64,000 nucleotides of DNA from Arthrobacter citreus (GCF_038405225.1 NZ_CP151657.1:1922001-1986000), one strand, 5' to 3'; shown: positions 35,881-45,477, counted from the first letter of the stretch. Made by a program: numbers and translations. Notes: generated by a model not told the origin, from the sequence alone.

Positions 35881-36989
35881 CGGTTCGTCTCTTCTCTGGA
35901 GGTGGCAGTGGCGGCAGCGGTGGCGGGCCAGTATTTCCTCTGCGCCCACAGCGCGGCGTAGACCAGGGCGACGAGCACCGGCACCTCGATCAGCGGGCCG
36001 ACGACGCCGGCGAGCGCCTGCCCGGAGGTCACGCCGTAGGTGCCGATCGCCACGGCAATGGCCAGTTCAAAGTTGTTGCCCGCGGCGGTGAAGGCCAGGG
36101 TGGTGGTGCGCGGATACCCCAGGTTCAGCACTCTTCCCAGCACCATCCCGGCGCCGAACACCACGATGAAGTAAACCAGCAGCGGCAGGGCGATCCGTGC
36201 CACGTCCGACGGGTTCGAGGTGATCTCGTCTCCCTGCAGGGCGAAGAGCAGGACAATGGTGAACAGCAGGCCGTACAGCGCCCAGGGGCCAAGCCTTGGC
36301 AGGAACGTTTCCTCATACCAATCCCGGCCGCGGGCCCTTTCGCCGAGGACGCGGGTCAGGAAGCCTGCCAGCAGCGGAATGCCGAGGAAAACCAGGACGC
36401 TGGCGGTGATCGACCAGAAGGAGAACTGCGCACTGGTCGTTTCCAAGCCGAGCCAGCCCGGCAGGACCTGCAGGTAGAACCACCCCAGTGCGCCGAAGGC
36501 AAGAACCTGGAACACGGAGTTGATGGCCACCAGCACGGCGGCGGCCTCGCGGTCTCCGCAGGCCAGGTCATTCCAGATCATGACCATGGCGATGCAGCGG
36601 GCCAAACCGACAATGATCAGTCCGGTCCGGTATTCAGGCAGATCCGGCAGGAAAATCCAGGCCAGGGCAAACATGAACGCCGGGGCGGCCACCCAGTTCA
36701 GCACCAGTGACGTGATCATGAGCTTCCGGTCCGCCACCACTGCGCGGGTCTCGTTGTAGCGGACCTTGGCCAGCACCGGGTACATCATCACCAGCAGGCC
36801 GACGGCGATGGGCAGCGACACGTTCGAAACCTGAACCGAATCCAGCGCCGGGCCGATGCCGGGCACCAGCCGGCCCAGCAGCAGCCCCGCGGCCATCGCA
36901 GCGATAATCCACACGGGCAGGAAGCGGTCAAGGGTGGAGAGCCGGGCGGTGACCTGTCCGGTTTGGGGTGGTGCGGTGGACGTGCTCAC
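35877..36989 (-). CDS. acr3: Arsenite efflux permease ACR3
   Basis: A 370-residue antiporter that exports As(III). Ten hydrophobic segments are visible; VGLARCIAMVMIWNDLACGD holds the catalytic Cys helix and FTAAGNNFELAIAVAIGTYG the matching helix of ACR3. GTG 36989 is selected because AAGGAG lies nine bases upstream, while longer frames run into the divergent arsR promoter. It is the first gene of the ars operon, with arsC overlapping its end. Confidence 0.94.
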   Translation of the reverse strand: MSTSTAPPQTGQVTARLSTLDRFLPVWIIAAMAAGLLLGRLVPGIGPALDSVQVSNVSLPIAVGLLVMMYPVLAKVRYNETRAVVADRKLMITSLVLNWVAAPAFMFALAWIFLPDLPEYRTGLIIVGLARCIAMVMIWNDLACGDREAAAVLVAINSVFQVLAFGALGWFYLQVLPGWLGLETTSAQFSFWSITASVLVFLGIPLLAGFLTRVLGERARGRDWYEETFLPRLGPWALYGLLFTIVLLFALQGDEITSNPSDVARIALPLLVYFIVVFGAGMVLGRVLNLGYPRTTTLAFTAAGNNFELAIAVAIGTYGVTSGQALAGVVGPLIEVPVLVALVYAALWAQRKYWPATAAATATSREETNR

Positions 36990-37036
36990 AGGGCTCCTTG
37001 GCGCGGGGACATCAACGGGGGGCGGCTCACATCGGG

Positions 37037-37100
37037 ATCGACAATGATCGATGTATGCCGGTGTCGAGTATCCCCGCATATATCGACGGATGTCAATTGA
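37037..37100. promoter_or_regulatory. Putative ArsR operator region between acr3 and arsR
   Basis: The divergent promoter region has two dyads rich in ATCGA: GATCGACAATGATCGATG (37037-37054) and TGTCAATTGATG (37090-37101, with palindrome TCAATTGA at 37092-37099). ArsR repressors bind such AT-rich dyads and release DNA on As(III) binding. The exact half-sites are not defined. Confidence 0.45.
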
Positions 37101-37116
37101 TGTGGATAATAGTGGA

Positions 37117-37467
37117 GTGAACACCGCTCAGACTGCTTTCGCCCCGGCCACCGATGCCTGCTGCGCTCCGCTGACGTCCGAAGCCCTCAGCCTCGAAGAC
37201 GCCCAGCGGTTCGCCCAGCTGCTCAAGGCCGTGGCCGAACCGACGCGGCTGCGCCTGGTGTCCCTGATCGCAGCCCAGGAGAACAAGGAAGCCTGTGTCT
37301 GTGACCTGACCGAGCCTGTCGGCCTGGGCCAGCCGACGGTTTCCCACCACCTGAAAATTCTGGTGGACGCCGGCATCCTGCACCGCGAAAAGCGCGGCGT
37401 GTGGGCTTACTACTCCATCGTCCCGGGTGCGCTGGAACGGGCAGCCGCCGTCCTGTCGCCCCGGTGA
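37117..37467 (+). CDS. arsR: ArsR/SmtB-family arsenic-responsive repressor
   Basis: A 116-residue winged-helix repressor. EPTRLRLVSLIAAQ starts the DNA-binding core, GQPTVSHHLKILVDAGILHREKRG is the recognition helix and wing, and EACVCDLTE has the CVC motif that binds As(III) in R773 ArsR. An N-terminal pair, Cys15-Cys16 in DACCAP, resembles the second site of corynebacterial ArsR. GTG 37117 is used because it puts the CC pair where I recall it in homologues; ATG 37090 is possible but falls inside the operator dyad. Its stop overlaps the acetyltransferase start. Confidence 0.9.
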   Translation: MNTAQTAFAPATDACCAPLTSEALSLEDAQRFAQLLKAVAEPTRLRLVSLIAAQENKEACVCDLTEPVGLGQPTVSHHLKILVDAGILHREKRGVWAYYSIVPGALERAAAVLSPR

Positions 37468-38006
37468 ACAGCATCGCTGGTCCGACGAGCGGCGGGACGC
37501 CCCTCATCCGCCCCCTGCAGGCGGTGGACTGGCCGGCGGTGAAGGCCATTTATGCGGCAGGGATCGCCACCGGCCAGGCAACCTTCGAAAGCCGGACGCC
37601 CGATTGGGAAACCTTCAATGCACGACATTTGCCCGGACTGCGGCTGGTTGCTGAATCCGACGGCGGGATCCTGGGCTGGGCCGCGGCTTCCTCCGTTTCC
37701 GCCCGCGATGTTTACCGGGGTGTAGCCGAGCACTCCGTGTACGTGGATCCGGCGGCATGGGGCCGCGGGATGGGACAAACCCTGCTTCGGGCCATCGTGT
37801 CCGCCGCCGAGGACTCGGGCATCTGGACCCTCCAATGCAGCATCTTCCCCGAGAACACCGCCAGCCTAACCCTGCACCGGGCGGCGGGCTTCCGGGTGGT
37901 CGGCATCCGTGAGCGCGTGGCACAAATGACGTACGGGCCGCAGGCCGGCGAGTGGCGGGACACCGTATTCCTGGAGCGGCGCAGCAGCACCGTCGGGACG
38001 GACTAG
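37464..38006 (+). CDS. GNAT acetyltransferase, ArsN/phosphinothricin-acetyltransferase type
   Basis: A 180-residue acetyltransferase. IYAAGIATGQATFESRTPDWETF is the substrate region of PAT/YwnH/ArsN proteins, VDPAAWGRGMGQTLLRAIVS is the acetyl-CoA motif, and FPENTASLTLHRAAGFRVVG the C-terminal motif. ArsN1 members in ars operons acetylate arsinothricin, and the coupling to arsR (GTGA overlap) fits that; phosphinothricin or another amino compound is equally possible. GTG 37464 is used because the overlap is exact and the domain begins soon after. Confidence 0.8.
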   Translation: MNSIAGPTSGGTPLIRPLQAVDWPAVKAIYAAGIATGQATFESRTPDWETFNARHLPGLRLVAESDGGILGWAAASSVSARDVYRGVAEHSVYVDPAAWGRGMGQTLLRAIVSAAEDSGIWTLQCSIFPENTASLTLHRAAGFRVVGIRERVAQMTYGPQAGEWRDTVFLERRSSTVGTD

Positions 38007-38078
38007 CTCCCTCCCCCGGGACCGCGGTGCGGCTGCCACACCGTTGCGCCAACACCCGCCGGGTGCTTGGCTGACGCC

Positions 38079-38744
38079 ATGACATCCGCAGCAGGCACCC
38101 AGCTCGACACGCCGTTCGAGGGGCTTCTGGCCGCTCCGCCCTCCCGGCTCCCCTACCAGCACAACGTGCTGCTGCGCTCCTACCTCCTGGAGCGCCCGGA
38201 GGGAAACATCGTCATCTACAACTCCCCCGGCGTGAGCGAAGCGGCGGATTCGATCCGGACGCTCGGCGCACCGGTCCGCCTGCTGGTCAATCACAGCCAC
38301 GAGGCAATGTACGGACAGCCCAACTTGGACGTGCCGGTCTGGATCCACCGCAGAGACCACGCGGAAGCCGCGGCGTCGCTTGCTCCGGCGGGAGTGTTCG
38401 ACCAGCGGGAAATGATTGGCGACGATCTTGAAGTGATCCCCACCCCCGGCCATACGGCCGGGACTACGTCGTACCTGTGGAACAACGGCACCCACCGTTT
38501 TCTCTTCACCGGCGATTTCATCTGGATTGAGGACGGCGAATGGAAGGCTGTTGTCCTGGATGCCGGGCTGCGCAGTGATTATCTCGACAGCCTCGCACTG
38601 GTCCGTGGACTCGACTTCGACGTCCTGGTGCCCTGGGGCACCACGGAGGGAAGCCCGCCCTGCGCACGGGTCGCAGGGCCTGCGGAGACGCACCACCGCA
38701 TCGACGCAATCATCGCCCGGGTGCAGGCCGGCGGAAGCCGCTAG
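38079..38744 (+). CDS. Metallo-beta-lactamase-fold hydrolase
   Basis: A 221-residue MBL-fold protein. NHSHEAMYGQ replaces the usual HxHxDH metal motif; the later ligands PTPGHTAGTTSY and FTGDFIWIEDG are present, so metal binding may be partial or altered. Substrate unknown. It lies 72 bp after the ArsN-like gene on the same strand and converges with prpE (2-bp gap), so it may be the last gene of the arsR unit, though nothing in it points to arsenic. ATG 38079 follows a weak ribosome binding site. Confidence 0.72.
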   Translation: MTSAAGTQLDTPFEGLLAAPPSRLPYQHNVLLRSYLLERPEGNIVIYNSPGVSEAADSIRTLGAPVRLLVNHSHEAMYGQPNLDVPVWIHRRDHAEAAASLAPAGVFDQREMIGDDLEVIPTPGHTAGTTSYLWNNGTHRFLFTGDFIWIEDGEWKAVVLDAGLRSDYLDSLALVRGLDFDVLVPWGTTEGSPPCARVAGPAETHHRIDAIIARVQAGGSR

Positions 38745-38746
38745 TT

Positions 38747-40762
38747 TCAGCCTCCCGGACGCAGCAGTGGCACCAGTGCGTCAATCACGGCCGGATCCTC
38801 GATGGTCGACGGCACACTGTAAGCATCGCCGTCGGCAATCTGGCGCATGGTCTTGCGCAGGATCTTGCCTGAGCGGGTCTTGGGCAGCGCCTCCACGACC
38901 TGCACGTCCTTGAAATCCGCCACCGGTCCGATGGATTCACGCACCAGCTTCACCAGGTCCGCCCGCAGCTCCTCCACGCCCAGCTCCGACCCGGACTTGA
39001 GCACCACGTAACCGCACGGGCGCTGCCCCTTTAACGAGTCCGCCACTCCAATCACCGCGCACTCGGCCACCGCGGGATGGGTTGCCACAATCTGCTCCAT
39101 GGCCCCGGTGGACAGCCGGTGCCCGGAGACGTTGATGACGTCGTCGGTGCGGCCCATGATGAACACATAACCGTCCTCATCCACGTAGCCGGAGTCCCCG
39201 GTGGTGTAGCAGCCCTCGAAAATCTCCAGATACGAGGAGCGGAACCGGTCATCGCTGCCCCAGAGCGTGGTGAGCGTGCCCGGCGGCAGCGGCAGCCGCA
39301 GCACAATGTTCCCCTCCTCGCCGGCGGCAACGTCAGCACCCCCGCCGTCGACAACCGCCAGCGAGAAACCCGGCACCGGAACGGTGGCGGAGCCGGCCTT
39401 GATGGGCAGCTGTTCCAGGCCCAGCGGATTGGCGCAGATCGCCCAGCCCGTTTCGGTCTGCCACCAGTGATCCACCACCGGAATCTCCAGCGCCCGGCCC
39501 GCCCAGGAGAAGGTTTCCGGATCCAGCCGCTCTCCGGCCACAAAGAGCGTCCGCAGCCGCGAGAGGTCATAGTCCGCCATCAGCTCGGCCTCCGGATCCG
39601 CCTTGCGGATGGCGCGCAGTGCCGTGGGCGCGGTGAAGAGGACATCCACGGCATGCTGGCCCGCCACGCGCCAGAACGCCCCGGCGTCGGGCGTGCCCAC
39701 CGGCTTGCCCTCGTACAGCACGGTCGTTGCGCCGGCGAGCAGCGGCGCATACACAATGTAGGAGTGTCCCACCACCCAGCCAACGTCTGAGGCGGTCCAC
39801 ATCACTTGGCCGGGTCCAATGTCATAGACGTTGCGCATGGACCAGGCCAGCGCGACGGCGTGGCCGCCGTTGTCCCGGACCACTCCTTTGGGCGCTCCGG
39901 TGGTACCGGAGGTGTACAGGATGTACAGCGGATCGGTGGCAGCAACGGACACCGGACCGGCGGGTTCGGCAGCGGCCGCGAGCGTATCCCAGTCATGCCA
40001 TGCGGTGCCGCCCGCGCCGTCGTATTCACTCAAGGAGTGCTCAAAACCGTCCCGGGCGGCAACCACCACGTGGTTCACCGTATGGGTGGCGGCGGCGAGC
40101 GCGTCAGCCACGTTGGGCAGATACTCCACGGCACGTTTGGGCTCCAGCCCGCCGCTGGCGGTGACGACGACGGCGGGGCGCGCGTCGTCGATCCGCGCCG
40201 CCAGCTCCTTCGGGGCGAAGCCGCCGAAAACCACTGAGTGCACGGCGCCGAGCCTGGCCGCTGCGAGCATGGCAATCACGGCCTGCGGGATCATCGGCAG
40301 GTAAATGATGACCCGGTCCCCCGCTTCCACACCCAGCCCGCGGAGCACTCCGGCGAAGGTCTCCACTTCGGCGAGCAGTTCGCTGTAGGTGTAGGTGCGC
40401 GTGGTGCCGAGCATGGCGGAGTCATAAATCAGGGCCCGCGAGTCGCCGCGCCCTGCGGCGACGTGCCGGTCCAGGGCGTTGTAGCTGGTGTTCAGCATTC
40501 CGTCGGGGAACCAGCGGTACAGCGGAGCAGCGGAGTCATCCAGCGCCTGCCGCGGCGGTGTGTCCCAGTCCACCAGCGCGGCCGCCTCGAGCCAGAAGCC
40601 TTCCGGATCCTCGACGCTGCGGGCATAAGCCTGCGCGTATCCTCCGGCGGCGCTCCCGGGAGCGTTCCCTGCCACGGCTGCAGCCGCGCCTGCTGCCGCG
40701 TCTGCCGCGGGAACGGCCGCCGCCTGCGTTGCCTTGTTTCCTGCACCCAGGCCAGAGCTCAT
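38747..40762 (-). CDS. prpE: Propionyl-CoA synthetase (acetyl-CoA synthetase family)
   Basis: A 671-residue adenylate-forming ligase that activates propionate (or acetate) with ATP and CoA. The motif YTSGTTGAPKGVVRDNGG (AMP binding), WWQTETGWAIC and TTGDSGYVDEDGY are conserved, and TRSGKILRK holds the lysine open to acetylation control. Long N-terminal region has an Ala-rich low-complexity stretch. Its position divergent from gntR-prpDBC makes propionate the likely substrate. A CRP/GlxR-like site lies 20 bp upstream of the start. Confidence 0.88.
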   Translation of the reverse strand: MSSGLGAGNKATQAAAVPAADAAAGAAAAVAGNAPGSAAGGYAQAYARSVEDPEGFWLEAAALVDWDTPPRQALDDSAAPLYRWFPDGMLNTSYNALDRHVAAGRGDSRALIYDSAMLGTTRTYTYSELLAEVETFAGVLRGLGVEAGDRVIIYLPMIPQAVIAMLAAARLGAVHSVVFGGFAPKELAARIDDARPAVVVTASGGLEPKRAVEYLPNVADALAAATHTVNHVVVAARDGFEHSLSEYDGAGGTAWHDWDTLAAAAEPAGPVSVAATDPLYILYTSGTTGAPKGVVRDNGGHAVALAWSMRNVYDIGPGQVMWTASDVGWVVGHSYIVYAPLLAGATTVLYEGKPVGTPDAGAFWRVAGQHAVDVLFTAPTALRAIRKADPEAELMADYDLSRLRTLFVAGERLDPETFSWAGRALEIPVVDHWWQTETGWAICANPLGLEQLPIKAGSATVPVPGFSLAVVDGGGADVAAGEEGNIVLRLPLPPGTLTTLWGSDDRFRSSYLEIFEGCYTTGDSGYVDEDGYVFIMGRTDDVINVSGHRLSTGAMEQIVATHPAVAECAVIGVADSLKGQRPCGYVVLKSGSELGVEELRADLVKLVRESIGPVADFKDVQVVEALPKTRSGKILRKTMRQIADGDAYSVPSTIEDPAVIDALVPLLRPGG

Positions 40763-40781
40763 GAATCCTCCTCGATTCGGA

Positions 40782-40797
40782 TGTGATAGCCATCACC
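40782..40797. promoter_or_regulatory. CRP/GlxR-like operator before prpE
   Basis: TGTGA-N6-TCACC (TGTGATAGCCATCACC) closely matches TGTGA-N6-TCACA and lies 20 bp upstream of the prpE start, in the prpE-gntR divergent region. Confidence 0.5.
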
Positions 40798-40830
40798 CTA
40801 GGCCAGCGGGAGTGCAGGCCACAACACCAC

Positions 40831-40903
40831 TGTGTATACATGACCTCCCGCGTTGCTCAGTATTTTCCGGCAGGAGTTTCCACAAAGCGTGGCTGTGTAT
40901 ACA
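40831..40903. promoter_or_regulatory. Pair of GTATAC operators for the GntR regulator
   Basis: TGTGTATACA occurs twice, at 40831-40840 and 40894-40903, 63 bp apart (six helical turns). FCD-type GntR proteins bind palindromes with a central GTATAC, so these are the likely sites of the GntR protein encoded at 40972. Confidence 0.6.
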
Positions 40904-40971
40904 CTGATGAGGCACATCACACTTGGGATGGACCGCACCACCGGCCCGCCCGCAGCGGAAAGGAGCGTCCC

Positions 40972-41628
40972 TTGAGGGCAAGCGACCGCGCTTACCGGGC
41001 GCTCCGCGAGGACATCGTGACCGGCCGCCTGCTGCCGGGGACGGTGCTTGCCGAGGTGGAACAGTCCCAGCGCCTCGGAATTTCCCGCACCCCGCTGCGC
41101 GAGGCCATCAGCAGGCTCACCGCCGACGGACTGGCCGCACCGCACAACGGCCGCGGCGTCGTCGTCACCTCCATCTCTCCGCAGACCGTCAGCGACCTGT
41201 TTGAGCTCCGCCAGGCGCTGGAGTGCAAGGCGGCGTCACTGGCAGCGCAGCGGGGAGACCCGGACGTCTTCACCGGCCTCCGCCGGGAGTTCGAAAACGC
41301 CGCCAGCCTGATCGTGCAGGACGAGGCAGCGGCTGATCCGTCCCGCTCCGGCTACTACACCTTGGTGGCCCGGCTGGATGAAGCCATTGATGCGGCCGCG
41401 GCCAACACCTACCTCACCCAGGCACTGGCGAACGTGCGGCTGCACCTGGCGCGGGTCCGCCGCCTGGCCAAGGACAACCCCGACCGGCTGCTGGCCACCG
41501 CCGGTGAGCACGCCACCATTGCCGGAGCCATCGCAGCCCGCGATCCGGCGCTGGCCGCCGCCGCCACCTCGGTTCACCTGCACAAGAGCCTGGAACACTT
41601 CCTGGCTGCCACCGGTCCCCCGGGCTGA
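40972..41628 (+). CDS. GntR-family (FCD type) regulator of the methylcitrate genes
   Basis: A 218-residue regulator. The N-terminal winged helix has RALREDIVTGRLLPGTVLAE and GISRTPLREAISRLTADGL; the C-terminal FCD domain is helical with metal-ligand-like His and Asp residues (LDEAIDAAAAN, HATIAGAI). TTG 40972 is used because AAAGGAG lies eight bases upstream; the sequence before it is promoter. It precedes prpDBC on the same strand (80-bp gap) and is divergent from prpE, so it likely controls propionate use, with two GTATAC palindromes as operators. Confidence 0.86.
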   Translation: MRASDRAYRALREDIVTGRLLPGTVLAEVEQSQRLGISRTPLREAISRLTADGLAAPHNGRGVVVTSISPQTVSDLFELRQALECKAASLAAQRGDPDVFTGLRREFENAASLIVQDEAAADPSRSGYYTLVARLDEAIDAAAANTYLTQALANVRLHLARVRRLAKDNPDRLLATAGEHATIAGAIAARDPALAAAATSVHLHKSLEHFLAATGPPG

Positions 41629-41708
41629 GAATTCCTCCCCCCGAAACCTTGATTGCCGGGCCCTAGAACTTTCTTCTGCAACCACTGACCGTCCCGAAAG
41701 GACACAAC

Positions 41709-43226
41709 ATGAATCTCCACAAGGTGCGGGTCCACCGCAGCGACGAGAACCTGGCCCGCGAAGACCAGCTGGCCTACAAGATTGCGGAGGTCGCTGCCGA
41801 CCCCGTCGCCGTGACCGACGAGGTCACGGACATGGTCATCAACCGCATCATCGACAACGCGTCGGTGGCCATCGCTTCCCTGAACCGGGCACCCATTGTC
41901 GCCGCCCGCGCCCAGGCCCTGTCCTTCTCGCCCTCAGCCCATGGCAAGGGCGCCGCCGTGTTCGGCGTCGAGAACAGGACCTCTCCGGAATGGGCCGCCT
42001 GGGCCAACGGCGTGGCGGTGCGCGAGCTGGATTACCATGACACCTTCCTCGCCGCCGAATACTCCCACCCCGGCGACAACATTCCGCCGCTGCTGGCCGT
42101 CGCACAGCACACCGGCGCCTCCGGCGCTGACCTGATCCGCGGCATTGCCACCGGCTACGAGATCCAGGTGGACCTGGTGAAGGCCATCTGCCTGCACAAG
42201 CACAAGATCGACCACGTGGCCCACCTCGGCCCGTCCGCCGCCGCCGGCATCGGCACCCTGCTGGGCCTCGACGTCAACACCATCTTCCAGGCCGTTGGCC
42301 AGGCCCTGCACACCACCACCGCCACCCGCCAGTCCCGCAAGGGCGAGATCTCCACCTGGAAGGCACACGCCCCCGCGTTCGCCGGCAAGATGGCCGTGGA
42401 AGCCGTGGACCGCGCGATGCGCGGACAGACCTCCCCCACCCCCATCTACGAGGGTGAGGACGGCGTCATCGCCTGGATGCTGGACGGCCCCGACGCCGCC
42501 TACGAAGTCCCGCTGCCCGAGGCCGGCGAAGCCAAGCGCGCCATCCTGGACACCTACACCAAGGAACACTCCGCCGAGTACCAGGCCCAGGCCTGGATCG
42601 ACCTGGCCCGCAAAATCCACCGCGAACACCCGGAGGCTGCCGACGCCTCCAAGGTGGCCAGCGTGCTCATCGCCACCTCGCACCACACCCACTACGTGAT
42701 TGGCTCCGGTGCCAACGATCCGCAGAAGTACGACCCGACCGCCTCGCGCGAGACGCTGGACCACTCCATCCCGTACATCTTCACCGTCGCCCTGCAGGAC
42801 GGCGCCTGGCACCACGTGGATTCCTACGCCCCCGAGCGCGCCGGCCGTCCGGACACCGTGGAGCTGTGGCACAAGGTCACCACCGTGGAGGATCCGGAAT
42901 GGACCCGCCGCTACCACTCGCTGGACATCAACGAGAAGGCCTTCGGCGGCCGGGTGACCATCATCCTCACCGACGGCACCGAGATCACTGACGAAATCGC
43001 CGTCGCCGACGCCCATCCGCTCGGCGCCAAGCCGTTTGCCCGCGAGCAGTACATCAACAAGTTCCGCACCCTGGCCGCCGGCCTGGTTTCCGAAGCGGAA
43101 ATCGAGCGGTTTCTGGCCACCGTCCAGCGCCTGCCCGAACTGGCCGCCGGCGAGCTGGATGCCCTGAACATCACCGCAGCCGACGGCGTCATTGACCCGG
43201 CCAACGCCCCGAAGGGACTCTTCTAA
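41709..43226 (+). CDS. prpD: 2-methylcitrate dehydratase
   Basis: A 505-residue enzyme that dehydrates 2-methylcitrate to 2-methylaconitate in propionate breakdown. MmgE/PrpD-family segments include [54 protein letters not shown] and the charged [16 protein letters not shown]. CGxG-type active-site residues are not obvious at this level. ATG 41709 has GAAAGGA upstream. prpB starts 1 bp after the stop. Confidence 0.94.
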   Translation: MNLHKVRVHRSDENLAREDQLAYKIAEVAADPVAVTDEVTDMVINRIIDNASVAIASLNRAPIVAARAQALSFSPSAHGKGAAVFGVENRTSPEWAAWANGVAVRELDYHDTFLAAEYSHPGDNIPPLLAVAQHTGASGADLIRGIATGYEIQVDLVKAICLHKHKIDHVAHLGPSAAAGIGTLLGLDVNTIFQAVGQALHTTTATRQSRKGEISTWKAHAPAFAGKMAVEAVDRAMRGQTSPTPIYEGEDGVIAWMLDGPDAAYEVPLPEAGEAKRAILDTYTKEHSAEYQAQAWIDLARKIHREHPEAADASKVASVLIATSHHTHYVIGSGANDPQKYDPTASRETLDHSIPYIFTVALQDGAWHHVDSYAPERAGRPDTVELWHKVTTVEDPEWTRRYHSLDINEKAFGGRVTIILTDGTEITDEIAVADAHPLGAKPFAREQYINKFRTLAAGLVSEAEIERFLATVQRLPELAAGELDALNITAADGVIDPANAPKGLF

Positions 43227-43227
43227 C

Positions 43228-44133
43228 ATGCTGTACTCCTCCGTAACCCCCGAAGCCAAGCGGATCGCCTTCCGCGAAGGACTGGCCTCCGGCACCCTGC
43301 AGCAGTTCCCGGGTGCCTTCAACCCACTCTCGGCCCGCCTGATCGAGGAAAAAGGGTTCGACGGCGTTTACATCTCCGGCGCGGTCCTCGCCAATGACCT
43401 GGGCCTGCCGGACATCGGCCTGACCACCCTCACCGAGGTTGCCACCCGCGCCGGACAGATTGCCCGGATGACGGACCTGCCCGCCATCGTGGACGCCGAC
43501 ACCGGCTTCGGCGAGCCGATGAACGTGGCCCGTTCCATCCAGGAACTGGAAAACGCCGGCCTGGCCGGCTGCCACATCGAGGACCAGTTCAATCCCAAGC
43601 GCTGCGGCCACCTGGACGGCAAGAACGTCGTGGACCTGGACACCGCCACCAAGCGCATCCGCGCAGCAGCCGATGCCCGCCGGGACCCGAACTTCCTCAT
43701 CATGGCCCGCACCGACATCCGCGCCGTGGACGGCCTCGAGGCCGCCCAGGACCGGGCACGCGCCCTGGTGGACGCCGGAGCGGACGCCATCTTCCCCGAG
43801 GCGATGAAGTCGCTGGAGGAGTTCGCCGCCATGCGCTCCGCCGTCGACGTGCCGATCCTGGCCAACATGACCGAGTTCGGCAAGAGCGACCTGTTTACCT
43901 ATGAGGAACTGGCCTCGGTGGGCGTGAACATGGTCATCTACCCGGTCACCCTGCTGCGCAGTGCCATGGGCGCCGCTGAGCGGACCCTGGACACCATTAA
44001 GGCCAAGGGCACCCAGCAGGAAGATGTGCCGAACATGCTGACGCGTGCACGTTTGTACGATCTGGTGGATTATGAAGCCTATAACCGCTTCGACACTTCC
44101 GTCTTCAACTTTCAGGTCCCGGGCCAGCACTGA
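43228..44133 (+). CDS. prpB: Methylisocitrate lyase
   Basis: A 301-residue member of the isocitrate lyase/PEP mutase family that splits 2-methylisocitrate into pyruvate and succinate. The active-site loop is FNPKRCGHLDG (catalytic Cys), DADTGFGEPMNVARS binds the metal-substrate pair, and IMARTDIRAVDGLEAAQDRA matches the family. ATG 43228 starts just after the prpD stop; longer frames run into prpD. It precedes prpC by 51 bp. Confidence 0.95.
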   Translation: MLYSSVTPEAKRIAFREGLASGTLQQFPGAFNPLSARLIEEKGFDGVYISGAVLANDLGLPDIGLTTLTEVATRAGQIARMTDLPAIVDADTGFGEPMNVARSIQELENAGLAGCHIEDQFNPKRCGHLDGKNVVDLDTATKRIRAAADARRDPNFLIMARTDIRAVDGLEAAQDRARALVDAGADAIFPEAMKSLEEFAAMRSAVDVPILANMTEFGKSDLFTYEELASVGVNMVIYPVTLLRSAMGAAERTLDTIKAKGTQQEDVPNMLTRARLYDLVDYEAYNRFDTSVFNFQVPGQH

Positions 44134-44184
44134 AGCAGCCGCTGAAAGCACCGCAACCCAACCACCTGACAAAGGAGTCTTTCA

Positions 44185-45318
44185 ATGACAGATGAAAAGA
44201 TCCACAAGGGACTGGCCGGTGTCCTCGTTGACACGACCAAGATCTCCAAGGTCAACCCGGAAACCAATTCGCTGCTGTACCGGGGCTACCCGGTTCAGGA
44301 GCTGGCCGCACACTGCAGCTTCGAAGAGGTTGCCTACCTGCTGTGGAACGGCGAGCTGCCCTCCACGGAGGAGCTCGCCGAGTTCACCGAGGGCGAGCGG
44401 AGCCAGCGCGCCCTCTCCCCCGAGCTGAAGGCAGTCATTGATGCCCTGCCGCTGACCTGCCATCCCATGGATGTCTGCCGCACGGCAGCATCCGTGCTTG
44501 GCGCACAGCATGGGAAAGCCGACGATTCCTCGCTGCAGGCCAACATGGAAAAGTCGGTCAGCCTGTTTGCTGCGATGCCCGCCGTCGTTGCGTACGATCA
44601 GCGCCGCCGCCGCGGCGAAGACCTGGTGGAGCCCCGCGATGACCTGGACTACTCCGCGAACTTCCTGTGGATGACGTTCGGCGAAGAGGCAGCTCCCGAG
44701 GTGGTGGAGGCATTCAACGTCTCGATGATCCTGTACGCGGAGCACTCCTTCAACGCCTCCACGTTCACCGGGCGCGTCATCACGTCCACGCTCTCTGACC
44801 TGCACTCAGCGGTCACCGGAGCCATCGGCGCCCTCAAGGGTCCGCTGCACGGCGGCGCCAACGAGGCCGTGATGCACACGTTCGAGGAGATCACCGCCAG
44901 CGCCGGCGAGGGCGACGTCGCCGAGCACGCAGCCGGATGGCTGGACGCCGCACTGGCGGACAAGAAGAAGATCATGGGCTTCGGCCACCGCGTCTACAAG
45001 AACGGCGACTCGCGGGTGCCCACCATGAAGGCTTCACTGGACAAGATGGTCAAGCACTATGACCGTCCGGACCTTGGCGAGCTGTACAACGCGCTGGAGT
45101 CGGCCATGGGCGAGCGGAAGAACATCCTGCCCAACCTGGACTATCCCGCTGGCCCGGTGTACCACCTGATGGGCTTTGACACGCCCACCTTCACCCCGCT
45201 GTTCGTGGCCGCCCGGATCACCGGCTGGACCGCGCACATCATGGAACAGCTGGAAGCCAACTCCCTGATCCGTCCCCTCAGCGCCTACGACGGCCCCGAG
45301 GAACGGCACGTGGGCTAA
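44185..45318 (+). CDS. prpC: 2-methylcitrate synthase / citrate synthase
   Basis: A 377-residue enzyme that condenses propionyl-CoA with oxaloacetate. The catalytic residues are visible: His in GPLHGGANEAVM, His in GFGHRVYKNGD and Asp in LPNLDYPAGPVY. The context (prpDB) makes methylcitrate synthase likely, although such enzymes usually also accept acetyl-CoA. ATG 44185 has AAAGGAG upstream. A strong hairpin terminates the operon. Confidence 0.94.
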   Translation: MTDEKIHKGLAGVLVDTTKISKVNPETNSLLYRGYPVQELAAHCSFEEVAYLLWNGELPSTEELAEFTEGERSQRALSPELKAVIDALPLTCHPMDVCRTAASVLGAQHGKADDSSLQANMEKSVSLFAAMPAVVAYDQRRRRGEDLVEPRDDLDYSANFLWMTFGEEAAPEVVEAFNVSMILYAEHSFNASTFTGRVITSTLSDLHSAVTGAIGALKGPLHGGANEAVMHTFEEITASAGEGDVAEHAAGWLDAALADKKKIMGFGHRVYKNGDSRVPTMKASLDKMVKHYDRPDLGELYNALESAMGERKNILPNLDYPAGPVYHLMGFDTPTFTPLFVAARITGWTAHIMEQLEANSLIRPLSAYDGPEERHVG

Positions 45319-45337
45319 GCTCCGGCCGATTGAACCC

Positions 45338-45371
45338 AACGCCCGCCGCAGGAGGTACCGCGGCGGGCGTT
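45338..45371 (+). terminator. Terminator hairpin of the prpDBC operon
   Basis: A 12-bp perfect GC-rich stem (45338-45349 with 45360-45371) with a 10-nt loop begins 20 bp after prpC; the 3' end is TT-rich only briefly. Confidence 0.7.
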
Positions 45372-45477
45372 GTGCTGCCGGACGGACCCCGCGGGCCGGT
45401 TGGGCGCTGCGCGGGCCCCGGAACGGCGGCAACGAAATTTCCGTGCTCGCAGAGCTCGCAGGGAATATTAAAGCCGC

